DNA of 64,000 nucleotides, from contig NC_044301.2 in the NCBI RefSeq assembly GCF_004027225.2, positions 20,296,150 to 20,360,149 of the forward strand. Reading direction: 5' to 3'. Source of the stretch: Strigops habroptila. Its lineage: Eukaryota > Chordata > Aves > Psittaciformes > Psittacidae. Each line of letters starts with the position of its first letter. Position 1 is the first letter of the stretch. Both the position numbers and the translations under genes were made by a program. This document shows positions 32,311 to 44,163 of the stretch, piece after piece. The notes below the pieces were generated by a model. That model saw nothing but the letters and a program-made list of their open reading frames with translations. It did no database searches and was not told the DNA's origin.

Positions 32311-33030
32311 CTTGTGAAGTAGTGAAATAGCTATTGAATCAGATAATACCTCGATTTGACACAGCAGCAGCTATGTCCTTTGATAGAGGTCCGCATTTTG
32401 TTCCAGAAGTAGTTAGGAAGGTAGGAGAATATTTAGGAATCAAGTGGGATTTACATATCCCGTAGAGGCCTCAGGCCAGTGGAAAGATAGAACGCATGAA
32501 CCAAACTCTTAAGTTACAATTGAGCAAAATGTGTCAGGAAACATCTTTAACCTGGTTACAAGCTCTACCAGTTGCTTTGTTAAGGATATGAATACAGCCA
32601 GCAAGGAATCATGCGAGTCCATATGAGCTAATGTACGGGTGGCCTTATCAATTGCCTTTCGTTCCTGGCGATTTGTTTTTACAGGGAAGTCAAGATCTCA
32701 GATGACACTTGCTGATATTGGGTAAAACTCCCCAGAAACTTCATAACCAGGTAGTCTTACATCACCCAAGTAGATTTGACACTCCAGCCCATCCGTATCA
32801 ACTGAGAGACTGGATCTACATTAAAACATGGAAGGATGAGCCTTTGAGAGCTAAGTGGTGAGGACCTTTCCAAGCTTTACTTACCAACCACTTACACTGC
32901 TCTGAAGGTGGCTGTAAAAGGACCTTGGGTGCATTATGCTAGAGTTAAAAGAGCTGCAGCTCCATGGACAGTAGAACGGAAATCGCCACTTACTCTAAAA
33001 TTTACCAAACACCCCTGAGTTAGAAGAAAA
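32311..33030 (+). pseudogene. Class I ERV integrase core and C-terminus
   Basis: Degenerate gammaretrovirus-like integrase: the remnants FDRGPHFVPEVVRKVGEYLGIKWD-like (second Asp lost or changed), ASGKIERMNQTLK (catalytic Glu) and RDWIYIKTWKDEPLRAKW in the C-terminal domain. Many stops. It continues the class I element seen at 21874-22683 on the other side of provirus F; the zinc finger and first catalytic Asp are missing between them. Confidence 0.78.
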
Positions 33031-33732
33031 CCATGATTAGGTTCTACACCTTGACCATTACCATTATGGTAGCCATGAGTTGATCTGGATTAGCCTGGGA
33101 CAAAAATTTACATTTGATGTTAGTCCAAAATCTTACTCAAGTACTTAATAAGTCTGTTGGATTCATACACGCCTCCCGAAACACTCAGATAAGGCTATGC
33201 CATTAATAGGAATCCCCATTCCTTTCAGGACAAATTGGAATACGCTATGGACAAACTCCAATTATACTCACCGAGACCATACAAATCTTCAGGTTTTGAA
33301 AATTCAAACCCCAGATATTTCAGATACCAAATGTGTGACTACGAATAAAACCCTTAACCGTGGTAATGTATCAGTAGGACATTACCCAAATTGCAGCTGG
33401 GCAATGCAACTCCAGACTAAGAGACCCCAAACTGGCTATTGGAATGCTCCAGAAGGGAAAAGGTGGTATTGGCTGTGTATTAATACTGCTAGAAAAGCCC
33501 TTCCCCCAGGATGGACTGGAACATGTATGTGGAGTGTTACAGATTGAGATATCCAGCCTATCCCAGGTGACATTGCAAAACCGTATGGCCCTTACTTGCT
33601 ATTAGCTTCCCAAGGAGGCGTTTGTACAATTATAAATACAAGCTGCTGCACGTACATAGATCAGAGTGGCAGAATATCTACAGATTTGGCTGAAATTTGG
33701 AAACTGACAAAAATCTTGCACCTGTAAGCTAA
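33031..33732 (+). pseudogene. Class I ERV env remnant
   Basis: Begins at an ATG near 33032 just after the integrase end, as in gammaretroviruses. A surface-unit-like stretch (33197-33547) contains NCSWAMQ and a Trp-rich ...RWYWLC... segment. It is followed by a transmembrane-subunit-like piece with a CX6CC motif at about 33625-33651. Several stops break it, and there is no complete ectodomain or membrane anchor. Confidence 0.65.
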
Positions 33733-34329
33733 AATGCTGAGTTGTAAATTGGGTTGAGACCAAGATGTTAGGTTGTAAATTGTGACCGCTTTGTTGAGAG
33801 CAAGATGGGCCAGTGGGCCCTTGGGGTATGTATAAAACAAGGGTAGCCTGTGAAGATAAAGAAATGACCAAGACAGACAGGACGGTTCACCCCTCCGGGT
33901 GTGAAGATAAGAAAAGAATGACCAAGACAGACGGGCAGGTTCTTCAAGATGAGGAACAAATCAGAACTAACTTAAAACACAGACACAATTGTTAAGTAAT
34001 TCACAAGAGTCTTTTCACATGTGCAAGCACAGAGATCAATCAGTGGAAGACTATCGACAACCATCAGAGACCACCACTCAGCAAGAAAAGTGCATGCATA
34101 ATTAAAATGAAAATATTACAATTAGTTCCAGGAAATCTAATGTAAAACATTTCCTGGAAAGGTTGTAAATATGCATAAGTTCGTTGGATATATGGATGCT
34201 GCTTGTAGACTCCAGGCACACTTACCTTTGCAAAATGATTCATGTGTGTGCCCGGCACTGCGATAAAGAATGTCTGTTTTCTAAAACTCCAAATCGAGTC
34301 TTAGAGAGTTTCTTTGACCATCTTTTGCA
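33733..34329 (+). repeat. Putative class I ERV 3' LTR region
   Basis: Non-coding sequence downstream of env. A direct repeat lies near its start (AAGATAA-GAAATGACCAAGACAGACAGG, twice at about 33853 and 33905), like U3 enhancer repeats. GATAAAGAATGTCTG at about 34262 is followed by a CGAGTCTTAGAGAG-type U5. Exact edges are not defined, and the 5' LTR was not found. Confidence 0.45.
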
Positions 34330-34577
34330 GTAACACCATCATCCAGATCACTCATAAAGACATTGAACAGCGTTGGGGCCAATATCAGTCCCTGGGGGAC
34401 CCCACTGGTGACGGGTCCCCAGTTTGAGAAGTTGTTTGCCACCACCCTCGGGGTGGTGCTGGTCAGCCAGTTCCCCCACCACCGCACAGACCACTTGCCC
34501 AGACCATAACACATCCATTTCTCTAGGAGGAAGCTGTGGGAAACTGCATTGAAAGCCTTGGCTGCTCTAAGATCTCC
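34330..34577 (-). mobile_element. CR1 ORF2 RT fragment
   Basis: Minus strand encodes CR1 RT motifs [15 protein letters not shown] and [16 protein letters not shown], ending in SDLDDGV at the left edge. It abuts the class I LTR region. Confidence 0.85.
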
Positions 34578-35039
34578 CCAGAACCTTCTTTTCTCCATGC
34601 TGATCAAGGATTCAGGAGCATCCTCCAGCCCAGACCCACCAGCATCCCTCAGCTCCTCAGGTTGCCCCCAGCAAGCCCCTCTCAGTGCCCCCAGCAGCAG
34701 CCCCCTGGGCATTTTGCACCTCTGGGATGTCTCCCCTGGGAGAATTTGGCCCTGGCTTGGAGAGCTGGGAAGGGCGAGAGGCTCATGGAGCTGTTGCGAC
34801 AGTCTTGGGGTTGCCAAAGTGGGGTTGGAGCCCAGATGGATGGAGGGGATGGAGCAGCCATGGCTCCCGGGCGAGCTCCCAGGGGGCAGCCGTGGGGATC
34901 TGGGGGGCCTGGACCTTGGTGCTGCTGCAGATGATGCAGAGCAGCACAAAGTGCTGAGCAGTCCCAGGTTTGGGGCCACATCCTGAGCTGGACAAGGACA
35001 GCCCCGGCCATGGGGGTCCTGCAGGAGCAGCAGATCGGG
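34578..35039. other. GC-rich unique sequence
   Basis: No recognisable gene or repeat; C/T- and G-rich sequence leading into the ZC3H18 promoter side. Short open frames exist on both strands but show no known domain. Confidence 0.4.
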
Positions 35040-35280
35040 TCATGTGCACATATACTCCTCCATGCGTGTGCATACATGTACCTTCCCCTGTGTGCACGCA
35101 TGCCTGTGCCCCGCATGTGTGCACCCCTGCATGTCCGTGCACACGCTTAAACATCCCTCCCTGTGTACATGTAGTGTGTGCACCCATACACATCTGTGTA
35201 TGCACGTGTGTGCAACCATGTACGGCTGTGCACACACACGTGTGCACTCCTCCCTGCATATCTGTGCGCGTCCCCTTTAA
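35040..35280. repeat. Degenerate TG/CA-rich alternating tract
   Basis: About 240 bp dominated by TGTGCACAC/CATGTG-like words, mostly alternating purine-pyrimidine, ending just upstream of the CpG-rich promoter. Such tracts can adopt Z-DNA. Confidence 0.7.
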
Positions 35281-35574
35281 GACGCGGTCGGGTTGGGCCA
35301 GGCCGCATGCGTGCGCGGGAAGGGGAGTGTAGAAGGGTGTCTACACTAACCCCTCCCGTCCTCTCCCTTCCTTCTAGCGTGAGGGCTGTCGTGCCTAGAT
35401 GACGTCACGCTATGGCCGCCCTGCGCTGCCGCGAGTAGAGGTCCCGTCCAGTCCAGTCCAGTCCCGTGCCGCAGCCGCCGCTTCTTCCCTTCTCCACCCG
35501 GTTCGTAGTACCGCCTCCCTCCTGGCTTGACCCGACCCAGCCCAGCCCGGCCCGGCCCGGCCCGTCCAGCCCAG
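35281..35574 (+). promoter_or_regulatory. ZC3H18: CpG-island promoter and probable non-coding exon 1 of ZC3H18
   Basis: Dense G/C and CpG start at about 35281 and continue past 35700. A perfect CRE palindrome TGACGTCA lies at 35400-35407 and an NRF1-like GCATGCGTGCGCG at 35304-35316. A consensus splice donor, CCAG|GTGAGC, places an exon end at 35574. The next plus-strand coding exon is ZC3H18 exon 2 at 51822, whose ATG is 16 nt inside the exon, so a non-coding first exon is expected upstream. The start of transcription and the link to exon 2 are inferred. Confidence 0.6.
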
Positions 35575-38500
35575 GTGAGCTGCTGCCCGTAAGGCCGCGC
35601 TCGGCGGGCGCCGGCTGCGGCCTAGCGCTGGGGGGGCGGGCCCGAGCGCCGGGGGGAGCGGCCGCGGCGGGGGCCCGGTGAGGAGATGCTGGGGTGCGGG
35701 GCCGGCCCCCAGGAGGATGTGGAGGGGATAGGATAGCCCCCGGTGGGGGTGCTGAGAAGGGAGGAGCGGGCCCAGCGCGGTGGGGGGGGGGGTGTTGGGA
35801 TGGGGGGGCGGGGTGTGGAACTTGAGGTGGGGAGCCCTTAGTTTATGGAGGATCTGGTGGGGGCTGCCTCATCTGCCTGGGATGTGGCTTTACTTTGGGG
35901 AGGGGACCCCAGTTAGATGGGGGGGATGCTGTGGATTGGAAAGGGGCAGCAGCAGCTTGGGGGAGCTTTAGTTTGGGGTGGGTGTTATGGAAGGGGTTAG
36001 TCTCGGGGGGGGGGGGGGGTAATTTTTGGAGGAAGTATGTGGGAGGGTACAGGCAGATCTGACTGTGCCCTCTCCCCAGGCAGGTGGGAACAGGGAGAGC
36101 TCCAGCAGTCTCTGCCTGGCAAGAGGCTCTGTAAGGTAAGGGGAGAGAAGGGTTGGGACACTACAGCTGCACCTGGGGGTCTGTTCTGCCGTGGGTGGGT
36201 GCATTGCCCATGTAACACTGGTTTGTGTTGTCCGCCTGGTGCAGCAGGAGCTGTGAGGTGCTTGCTGCCCAGAGCTGCTGTTGTCTTTGTGAGCACTCTG
36301 ATATGTTGCTACTGCAGGTGGTTTAAATTTACTCTGAGTTGTCTCAGTAGGGTTGTCTCAGAGCTGAACCTCTATGCTAACAATGTTTTACTGCCATAAA
36401 TAGCTCTTCTGAAAGAGCTGTTAACAGTGCTGCTTTGGCTGTAGCAAGAGCAGCACCTTCAAGGTGTGAATTCTTTCTTCTGGCCTTCCTAAGGTTTGCC
36501 TAGATTAAGGAAAAGGGTAGTCTAATCAAGACAACTCTTTGCAAGACTGCTGATCTGCTGTTCTGAGAGTACAGCTAGCCTATTGAGTGTGATTATCCAC
36601 AAATCCTACAGAACACCAGTATAATTGTACTTATTTTCTGTCATGGGACTGAGGCACTGGTAATTCAAAATTAGCATTTGCCTTCAGAGAGCTGCAGGAA
36701 GAACTGTGTGTGCTCCAGCAAGAGGAGAATCAGTTACACTGTGAAAACAAACTCCAGCTGCTTATGGCACTGTTTTCTCTTCAGGTGCCAGTCCCAAAGC
36801 CTGCCTGACGCACAGCAGTGGTTAACATTCCAGATTGGAGCTCTCTGAGCTCTTCTTTAAAATCAGCTTGCTGAAAGCAGCTGTCACCAGGCAGTTCTCT
36901 TAAATTAATACCAAAAGGCAGCTCAGTTTTCTGTTTTAAAAGCAGCCCTGATGGCTGCTAGGTAATTGAAGTTTGCAATGTGTCTTAGAAGTCAGTCCTT
37001 CCCTAAGGATCTCAGATAAGTGTGTGTTTGGTTAATTAATCCTGTTAACACTTGTAGTTTCGTTCAAAGCAAACGGCTGGGTGCTTTGCTTTTGTTCTAG
37101 GGTCTTTTTGGTTTTATATGATGCCCATTTTCTGCATCATGAGGTGTTTTATTTCCTTTTCCTCCTGTTGTTGCTACTCATATGTGTTTTCCACATTGTG
37201 GCTCCTGTCCTTCATTTGTTTTGCTTCTATTTTCCAGGTCTTTGTTCCCTAAGTCTTTTTGTGCTGTGTTTCTTTTCTCACCTGTCCTGTCAGCACTATT
37301 TCCCATTCATTCTCCTCAACTCAACTCGTGTCCTTGATCCTTGTGGCTGGATTTAGACCGTGCTCCAGAACTTTTCTGTTCTGCATTAACCCCTGATTTT
37401 CATATATCTAAATAATGGAAATGTTTTGATTTTTGCATCAAGCTGTTTGGCTGTTAAAAAGTGGGTTTTAGCCTTTCTATCACAAAGATTTCTGCCTGAA
37501 GCAAAGAGATTCCTTGCTGCTTTCCTTTGTGTCTGTCCCGTGACCACCCCAGGAGCTGGGAGGTCTCTGCTGGGGGGGGGCTACAGAAGTTGGGTCTGTG
37601 TTTGGTTCTTGTTATCTGACTGATGATTTGTAGGATGTCAAGACTGAAGCTGATGGCTCTGTCAAGCTCCAGTTTTCTGTAGGGTACTCTGTGCCTTCCT
37701 GCTACTGGAGGTGCTGGAACCATCTGAGCTGTTGGTTCCCATACTATTTCCAAGGTGTATTCCTTTTTCACTTGGAAAATGCGTTTTGTGGCACCATATG
37801 ACAGCTCATCCTTCGAGGGAGGAATTTAATGAATGGAAATAATGCCTGCCAGGAGTATTTTTTCCTTGGTGGCTGTTGCAAATCCCATCTTAACTCACAG
37901 CTTTATCCTATAGATGCTGCAGTGGGTTAGAGTAAGCTGCCATCCTCTCTATACTGGTTCCAGTTCATGTGCTCCCAAGACACTATCTGCAGCTGCAAGT
38001 CAGTTGTACACAAAGCTTAAGTGAGGATGCTGCTCAAACCTTTCATGAGTTCTAATTGAAAACATCACAGAGCCATAAGAAACAGAATTTGAGCCTCCTG
38101 CCAGCAATAGGCAGTGTTGAGAGCCACAGATCCAAAATGGGTGTCAGTGACAGACTGTACTGCCTTGGAGTAGTGTCCAAGGTACATGTGTGACCACAGA
38201 CTAAAACCTTTTTGGCATTTTTTCCATCTAGTTTTGTACCTTTTGATTTGAGAGAGTAGAAATTGGGTTTGATTTTTGAAAACAGACCTGCTGCTAAGAA
38301 TTCCAGTGCTCTGACTCATCTGCCTCTTGCCTTGGGCAAATCGCCTAACACAAGTGTAAGGTTAAAAATATTGTTTAAAACATATCTGAAGTTGAGTTTT
38401 AAAAAGCAACTTAAGTAGAAAAGGGCTTTTCTTTTACTGCCTTTAGTGCTGTGTCAGGGCTTCTTAATCTCAATGCTGTATTTTAAGTTTAAAAGCGTCT

Positions 38501-39422
38501 TGGATATCATTAAGCTTTGGCAAAAATATAACATGGCTGAAGCAGATGAATTTAAATTTCTGTAACACCTCCTCAATGTACGGAGCCATTTTACCTGTGT
38601 GAGGGGGGAAATCTCTGTAATTTTAATTTTTCTTCGAGTAAGACTATGAGACTTAAGTGGAAACAAGATGAACCCCTTCATTGTTGCATCCAAGTCCTTG
38701 CAGGTGAGGATGGCTGTGTGAATGCCTAGCTTAGAAGGAGCATCTCTGTTCCACAGTATGCAGTGAAACACTGACAAAGTTAAGGAGTAGTTAATGCTTC
38801 ATTCCCTAATTTGAAAAATTCCAGAGCTGTGAAAGTTCAGCACTGCCTCCTGTTGCATATATACTGTGTAACTAAAAGCTTCCATTTTCTGCCAGACCTG
38901 ACTCTTTGTGGAACTGCTGTGCATGAACAGGGAGAGGGCAGGTTTGCAGAAGCTAATTGCTGCTGAATGCCCCCTGGGAAACAAGGCTGTTATAGCCCTT
39001 TTCATCCTGCTCCTAGCTGATGCTAGGCATGTCTCTGCAGAGTGCTTCCCATCATTTCTAGATACACAGTGACCAAAGGGCCAAACTTAAGTATGCAAAA
39101 ACTGCCAGGTGTTCTCAGCTGTAGTTGGGTGCAGTGGAGTTCTGCTTGGGCTGTGGAGCATGATGGAAAGGCACTACTACTGAAAATGAGATGACAAAGC
39201 CCCAAGTCTCTTGTTCAGGGGATTTCTTCACTTTACATTTTTAGTAGACTGTCTCTAATACCACTGGCTCACAGCGCTGACAGGGACTGGCTGGGGACAT
39301 GAAGATCCAGAAGGAACAACTGGAGGGAAAGTCTTGCTTAGTTCAGCTGATATCTGTGTGGACAGCAAGTGCTATCTGGCTCATGCCTGGGAGGATGGCA
39401 TGTGCTTTTACTGCAGGTGGGA
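35575..39422 (+). other. ZC3H18 intron 1, left part
   Basis: G-rich near the CpG island (G runs at 35781-35790 and 36005-36019), then ordinary unique sequence. No exons, repeats or RNA genes recognised. Confidence 0.5.
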
Positions 39423-39660
39423 TGTCCTGGGTTCAGCTGTAGGAGTTATTTTATTCCTTCCTAGTAGCTGGTGCAGTGCTGGTCTTGACTTCAGTCTGAG
39501 AAGTAAGCTGATAACACATGGGTGTTATTAGTTCTTGCTAAGTAATGTTTACCCTGATCAAGGACTTTTCAGTATCTCATACTCTGCCAGTGAGGAAGGG
39601 CACAAGAAGCTGGGAGGAAACAGAGACAGGACACCTGACCCAAACTAGCCAAAGGGGTAT
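39423..39660 (+). repeat. ERV-L LTR 5' portion, plus strand
   Basis: TGTCCTGGGTTCAGCTGTAGG to CCAAAGGGGTAT, the first 238 bp of an LTR. At 39661 it switches to a minus-strand LTR, giving inverted LTRs back to back. Confidence 0.85.
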
Positions 39661-40257
39661 TAAGCCCAGCTGGTAACTGAGAACCACGCAGCAACTCACT
39701 CCCCTGCTTCTTCCCTCCCCTCTGCTCTCAGGAGGATGGGGAGGAGAATTGAAAGAATCTAAACCACAAGGGTTAAGATAATAACAGACCAATAACTAAG
39801 GTACCATACAAAATGACTAATACTGCCACTATTAATAATAAGGGGAGAGAATATGAAACTAAAAGGGGAAAAGGAAAACAATAAACACAAGTGATGCACA
39901 ATACAGTTGCTCACCACCTGCTGACAGATGATACCTAGCCTGACCCGAGCAGCGATCTGGGCCTTCTGGGTAACTCCCCCCAGTTTCTATACTGGGCATG
40001 ACATGCTGTGGTATGGAATACCCCTTTGGCTAGTTTGGGTCAGGTGTCCTGTCTCTGCTTCTTCGTGACTTCTCCTGCCCCTCCTCCCTGGCAGAGCATG
40101 AGAGACTGAAAAGTCCTTGATCGGGGTAAGCATTACTTAACAACAACTAAAAACATGAGTGCGTTATCAGCATTGTTCTCAGACTGAAGTGGAAAAATCA
40201 GCACTGGACCAGCTACTAGGAAGGAGAAAAATAACTGCTACAGCTGAACCCAGGTCA
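39661..40257 (-). repeat. ERV-L 3' LTR of copy H
   Basis: Minus-strand LTR lacking its first about 11 plus-strand bases (starts TAAGCCCAGCTGG). The right edge CA at 40256-40257 is followed by GTATCCACCCC, the complement of the polypurine tract. Confidence 0.86.
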
Positions 40258-40745
40258 GTATCCACCCCTTATTCCATACTGTTCATGTCATGCTCGGATC
40301 CCATACTTTGCAAAATACTGTCACTTTTTGTCTCTCATATATATATAGACACACACACAAACACACAGAAAGAGATATCATTCCTTAGACCATGGACCAA
40401 TCCCTATAAAGTTGCTGAATTCATCCAGTCCATGATGTCAGGCTCCATCTCTTGTAATAGTCTTTCAGGGCAGGAGGGACGGTGTGTAGTGTTGGGTTGT
40501 TGCCTGCTGATGACACCACCAAACTCGTCTGGTCACTGCTGAGCTCGTCTGGTTTCCTCAAAATTCATTCTTTGTTGAGGTGATGATCGGAGGGAAGTCA
40601 GGGTCAGTTGATGGTGACCTGAGGACAGTTCTGGGAGACAGCTGCTGTTGGCTTTCTCATGACTTTGTTCTCCGCTGATGATCATGTCAGCACATAGCTA
40701 CTTTTCAAAGCCCGGAATGGCAGAGACGGGCATCTAGCTGATGGG
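40258..40745 (-). mobile_element. ERV-L copy H 3' non-coding segment
   Basis: Segment shared with 23344-23612 and 62078-62560. It starts with the polypurine-tract complement and includes an AT/AC simple repeat at about 40338-40368. No reading frame is conserved. Confidence 0.75.
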
Positions 40746-41930
40746 CTAGAGAAGTGTTATATAGAAGGCAACGGCATAGAGGTGAGTTGATAGACTGTTT
40801 TCCCCCAAAATTAAATCCCCTTGAGGTACACATCGGACTTCCCCATCTTCTGGCATTACCCACCAAGTATATCCAGGTCCCTGAGCAAAAGCAATCCCAC
40901 GAGTGGGTTTGCCTTTACCTGAAGCAGGAATAACCCAGACTGTCTTCCCCAACAAATTCTTTATGTGCACCACAGGAACTTTATCCCCCTCTACAGTACG
41001 TAAAAGTTCTGATTGGGCTGGGCCAGCCCTGTTGGCAGATCCCCTAGTGTTGACCGACCAGGTGGCTTTTGGTAAATGTGTATCCCAGTGTTTGAAAGTC
41101 CCACCACCCATTGCTCTCAGGGTAGATTTTAACAGCCCATTGTACTGTTGCACAGCGTATGTTTCCAGCCATCCAGTGGTTGCTTCCACCATGGTAAGTA
41201 CATGGCGCTTGCCTTGGCGGGTTGGTGGGAGTGTGATATAGTCAATCTGCCAGGCCTCCCCATACTTGTACTTCAGCCATCGTCCTCCATAGCAGAGTGG
41301 CTTTAACTGCTTGGCTTGGTTATTTGCAGCACATGTTTCACATTGATGAATAATCTGGTCAATAGTGTCCACTGTTAAGTCCACCCCTCGATCACAAGCC
41401 CATCTATATGTTGCATCTCTGCCTTGATGGGCTGAGGTGTCATGGGCCCACCGGGCTAAAAATAATTCACCCTTATGTTGCCAATCTAAGTCCATCTGAG
41501 CCACTTCAGTCTTAGCAGCTTTATCCACTTGCTGGTTGTTCTGGTGTTCCTCAGTGGCCCGACTCTTGGGTACATGGGCATCTATGTGGCGTACCTTCAC
41601 CACCAGGTTCTGCACCCAGGCAGCGATATCTTGCCACAATGCAGCAGCCCAGATGGGTTTACTTCTGCGTTGCCAGTTGCTCTGCTTCCATTGCTGCAAC
41701 CACCCCCACAGGGCATTTGCCACCATCCATGAGTCAGTAGAGAGATAAAGTACTGGCCATTTTTCTTGTTCAGCAATGTCCAAGGCCAGCTGGATGGCTT
41801 TCACATCTGCAAACTGACTCCATTCACCCTCTCCTTCAGCAGTTTCTGCAACTTGTCACAGGGGACTCCACACAGCTGCCTTCCATCTCTGATGCTTTCC
41901 TACAATATGGCAGGACCCATCAGTAAACAT
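40746..41930 (-). pseudogene. ERV-L copy H integrase and RNase H
   Basis: An unusually long open stretch (40746-41804, 352 codons) covers the RNase H end, the integrase zinc finger (AHQGRD...HQCETC) and WQIDYITLPPT. About 200 bp of the catalytic core is then deleted: LETYAV joins directly to QYNGLLKSTLRAM. The second Asp and the Glu of the DDE triad are therefore gone although the frame stays open. The RNase H N-terminus (41805-41930) is separated by a stop. Confidence 0.82.
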
Positions 41931-43238
41931 GGTGGGGCCTCTTCAGCACGCATCACCTCCTTTTCTGGTGACATCCCAAAATCTTTGCCCTCTGGCCAGT
42001 TCATGATGACTTCTAGAATTCCTGGACGACTGGGATTTCGTATTCGAGCTCGTTGTGTAATTAGTGCGGCCCACTTACTCCATGTAGCATCAGTTGCATG
42101 ATGTGTAGAGGAGACCCTGCCTTTGAACATCCAGCCCAGCACAGGCAACCGGGGTGCCAGGAGGAGCTGTGCTTCATTGCCAATCACTTCTGAAGCAGCT
42201 CGAACCCCTTCATAGGCTGCCAGTATCTCTTTTTCAGTGGGAGTGTAGCTGGCCTCGGATCCTTTATATCCCCAACTCCAAAAGCCAAGGGGTTGACCTC
42301 GAGTCTCCCCTGGAGCTTTCTGCCAGAGGCTCCAGGTAGGGCCATTCTCCCCGGCTGCGGTATAGAGCACATTTTTCACATTTGGACTGGTCCAAGGGCT
42401 ACTGCATGAACTGTCTCGCATTTAACTTTATCAAAGGCTTGTTGTTGCTCAGGGCCCCATTTGAAATCATTTTTCTTCCGGGTCATGTGATAGAGAGGCC
42501 TTACAATCAAACTGTAATTTGGGATGTGCATTCTCCAGAACCCCACAACACCTAAGAAAGCTTGTGTTTCTTTCTTGTTAGTTGGAGGAGACATTGCTGT
42601 TATCTTGTTGATCATGTCTGTGGGGATCTGGCGGCATCCATCTTGCCATTTTATTCCCAAAAACTTAATCTCCTGTGCAGGTCCCTTGACCTTACTCCAT
42701 TTTATGGCAAAACCGGCCTTCAGAAGGATTTGGATTATCTTCCTCCCTTTCTCAAAACCTTCTTCCGCTGTATCACCCCACACGATGATGTCATCAATGT
42801 ATTGCAGGTGTTCTGGAGCTTGCCCCTGTTCCAGTGCAGTCTGGACCAGTCCAGGGCAGATGGTAGGGCTGTGTTTCCACCCCTGGGGCAGTTGGTTCCA
42901 AGTGTACTGGACGCCCCTCCAAGTGAAAGCAAACTGTGGCCTGCATTCTGCTGCCAAAGGCATTGAGAGAACTGCGTTGGCAATATCATTTGTGGCATCC
43001 CCCTTGGCTGCCTTTGACTCCAGTTCATATTGAAGTTCTAGCATGTCCGGTACGGCAGCACTCAATGGTGGTGTGACTTTGTTCAGGCCATCATAGTCTC
43101 CCAGTTTGTCTCCCCTCTCCATTAGACTTTTGCACTGGCCATATGGGGCTATTAAAGGGTGAGCGGGTCCTGCTGATCACTCCTTGGCTCTCCAGTCTAC
43201 GGATCAGCTTATGGATGGGAATCAGGGAGTCTCAGTTG
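41931..43238 (-). pseudogene. ERV-L copy H reverse transcriptase
   Basis: RT connection (41931-42421) and palm (42376-43122, 248 codons) with LPQGWKHSP and YIDDIIVWGDT. Near 43090-43110 a +1 shift changes the LTVDY region; copy I has the same variant. The sequence ends at 43238, still within RT fingers, at a head-to-head junction with copy I. Confidence 0.82.
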
Positions 43239-44163
43239 ATCGCTTGGCACAATGTTTATTTATTTGCTCTCAGAGTTGTTGCGCTTGGTCTCAGATTTTT
43301 AGCATGTCAGAACTTGGTTGTAGCCAGTATTTGCTCGTTTTGCGTTTATCGGCTTTGGGACCTGGGCCACGATTCTTTTTTTGCTATACCTTATGTTAAT
43401 GACTTGTACTGGTGTGGTCTGGATTCTCAGCATGGTCATCACCTCTACTTTGGGAGGCATATAATAGGAATTTGTAGCAATTATACATCTTGGCTTTTTT
43501 TTGTTTTCTGCCTCAGAGGCTCAAGCTATGCAGGATACATTGCCTCACATCCTCCACTCCCCCAGTGGGCTATTTACAGCAGCATTTGAGAATTCTAAAG
43601 TTTTTGGGTATTCTTTGGATACCCTTGAAACCTGCCTGCTTTACCCGCGGCTATCCTACCCGGAGAACACCCATTCTCGCCTGATCTCCAAAGTTCAGTG
43701 TCATTCTCAGGTCTTGTCTACGGTTAAACAACAATCTAAGAATATTAGCAAGAGATCTTCCCCGAGGCTGGACAGTCGTGAGTGGCAGGGTGTGTGGGAT
43801 AGTATGGGCAAGCTCCTTGGCCAGTGGGCCCCTCCAGTGCTTTGGAACTTCACAAGTGCAAAATCCGGAAAAATTACCAGAACACTTAAATGAGGTGTGC
43901 TGCCGTCCATGCAATACCAGAGAGGGACAAATCATGGCAACATGCTGGGGATTGGCTTATGCCTACAGAGCCCTGCTCTGTAAGGAGCAGGAAAAAGATG
44001 TTTCTGGATCCGATGGCAAAGCAACAGACAACACAGCTACTCAACCACCAAGCACAGCAGCTCCCCCAACCCCAGTGACAGACAGTGAAGATACTTCAAC
44101 CCCAGTGACAGACACTGCAGCTAAACCAAATGACGAATCCGTGCCAATATCAGTTGCCCCATA
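43239..44163 (+). pseudogene. ERV-L copy I leader and gag N-terminus
   Basis: Diverged leader; the frame is open without a stop from the leader into gag at 43501-43893 (codon CAA where F and G have TGA). A short deletion removes part of the last hydrophobic segment, and a shift follows near 43855. The Pro/Thr/Asp repeat linker (about 44030-44130) is a third length variant. TAA at 44161-44163 ends the segment. Confidence 0.7.

Noticed and set aside
34281-35332. Several overlapping 90-230 codon open frames on both strands
   Set aside because: Produced by GC-rich and TG/CA-rich composition and CR1 antisense; no domain and no splice context.
36005-36019. G runs as a G-quadruplex regulatory element
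   Set aside because: Single homopolymer runs near a CpG island; no conserved spacing to support a function.
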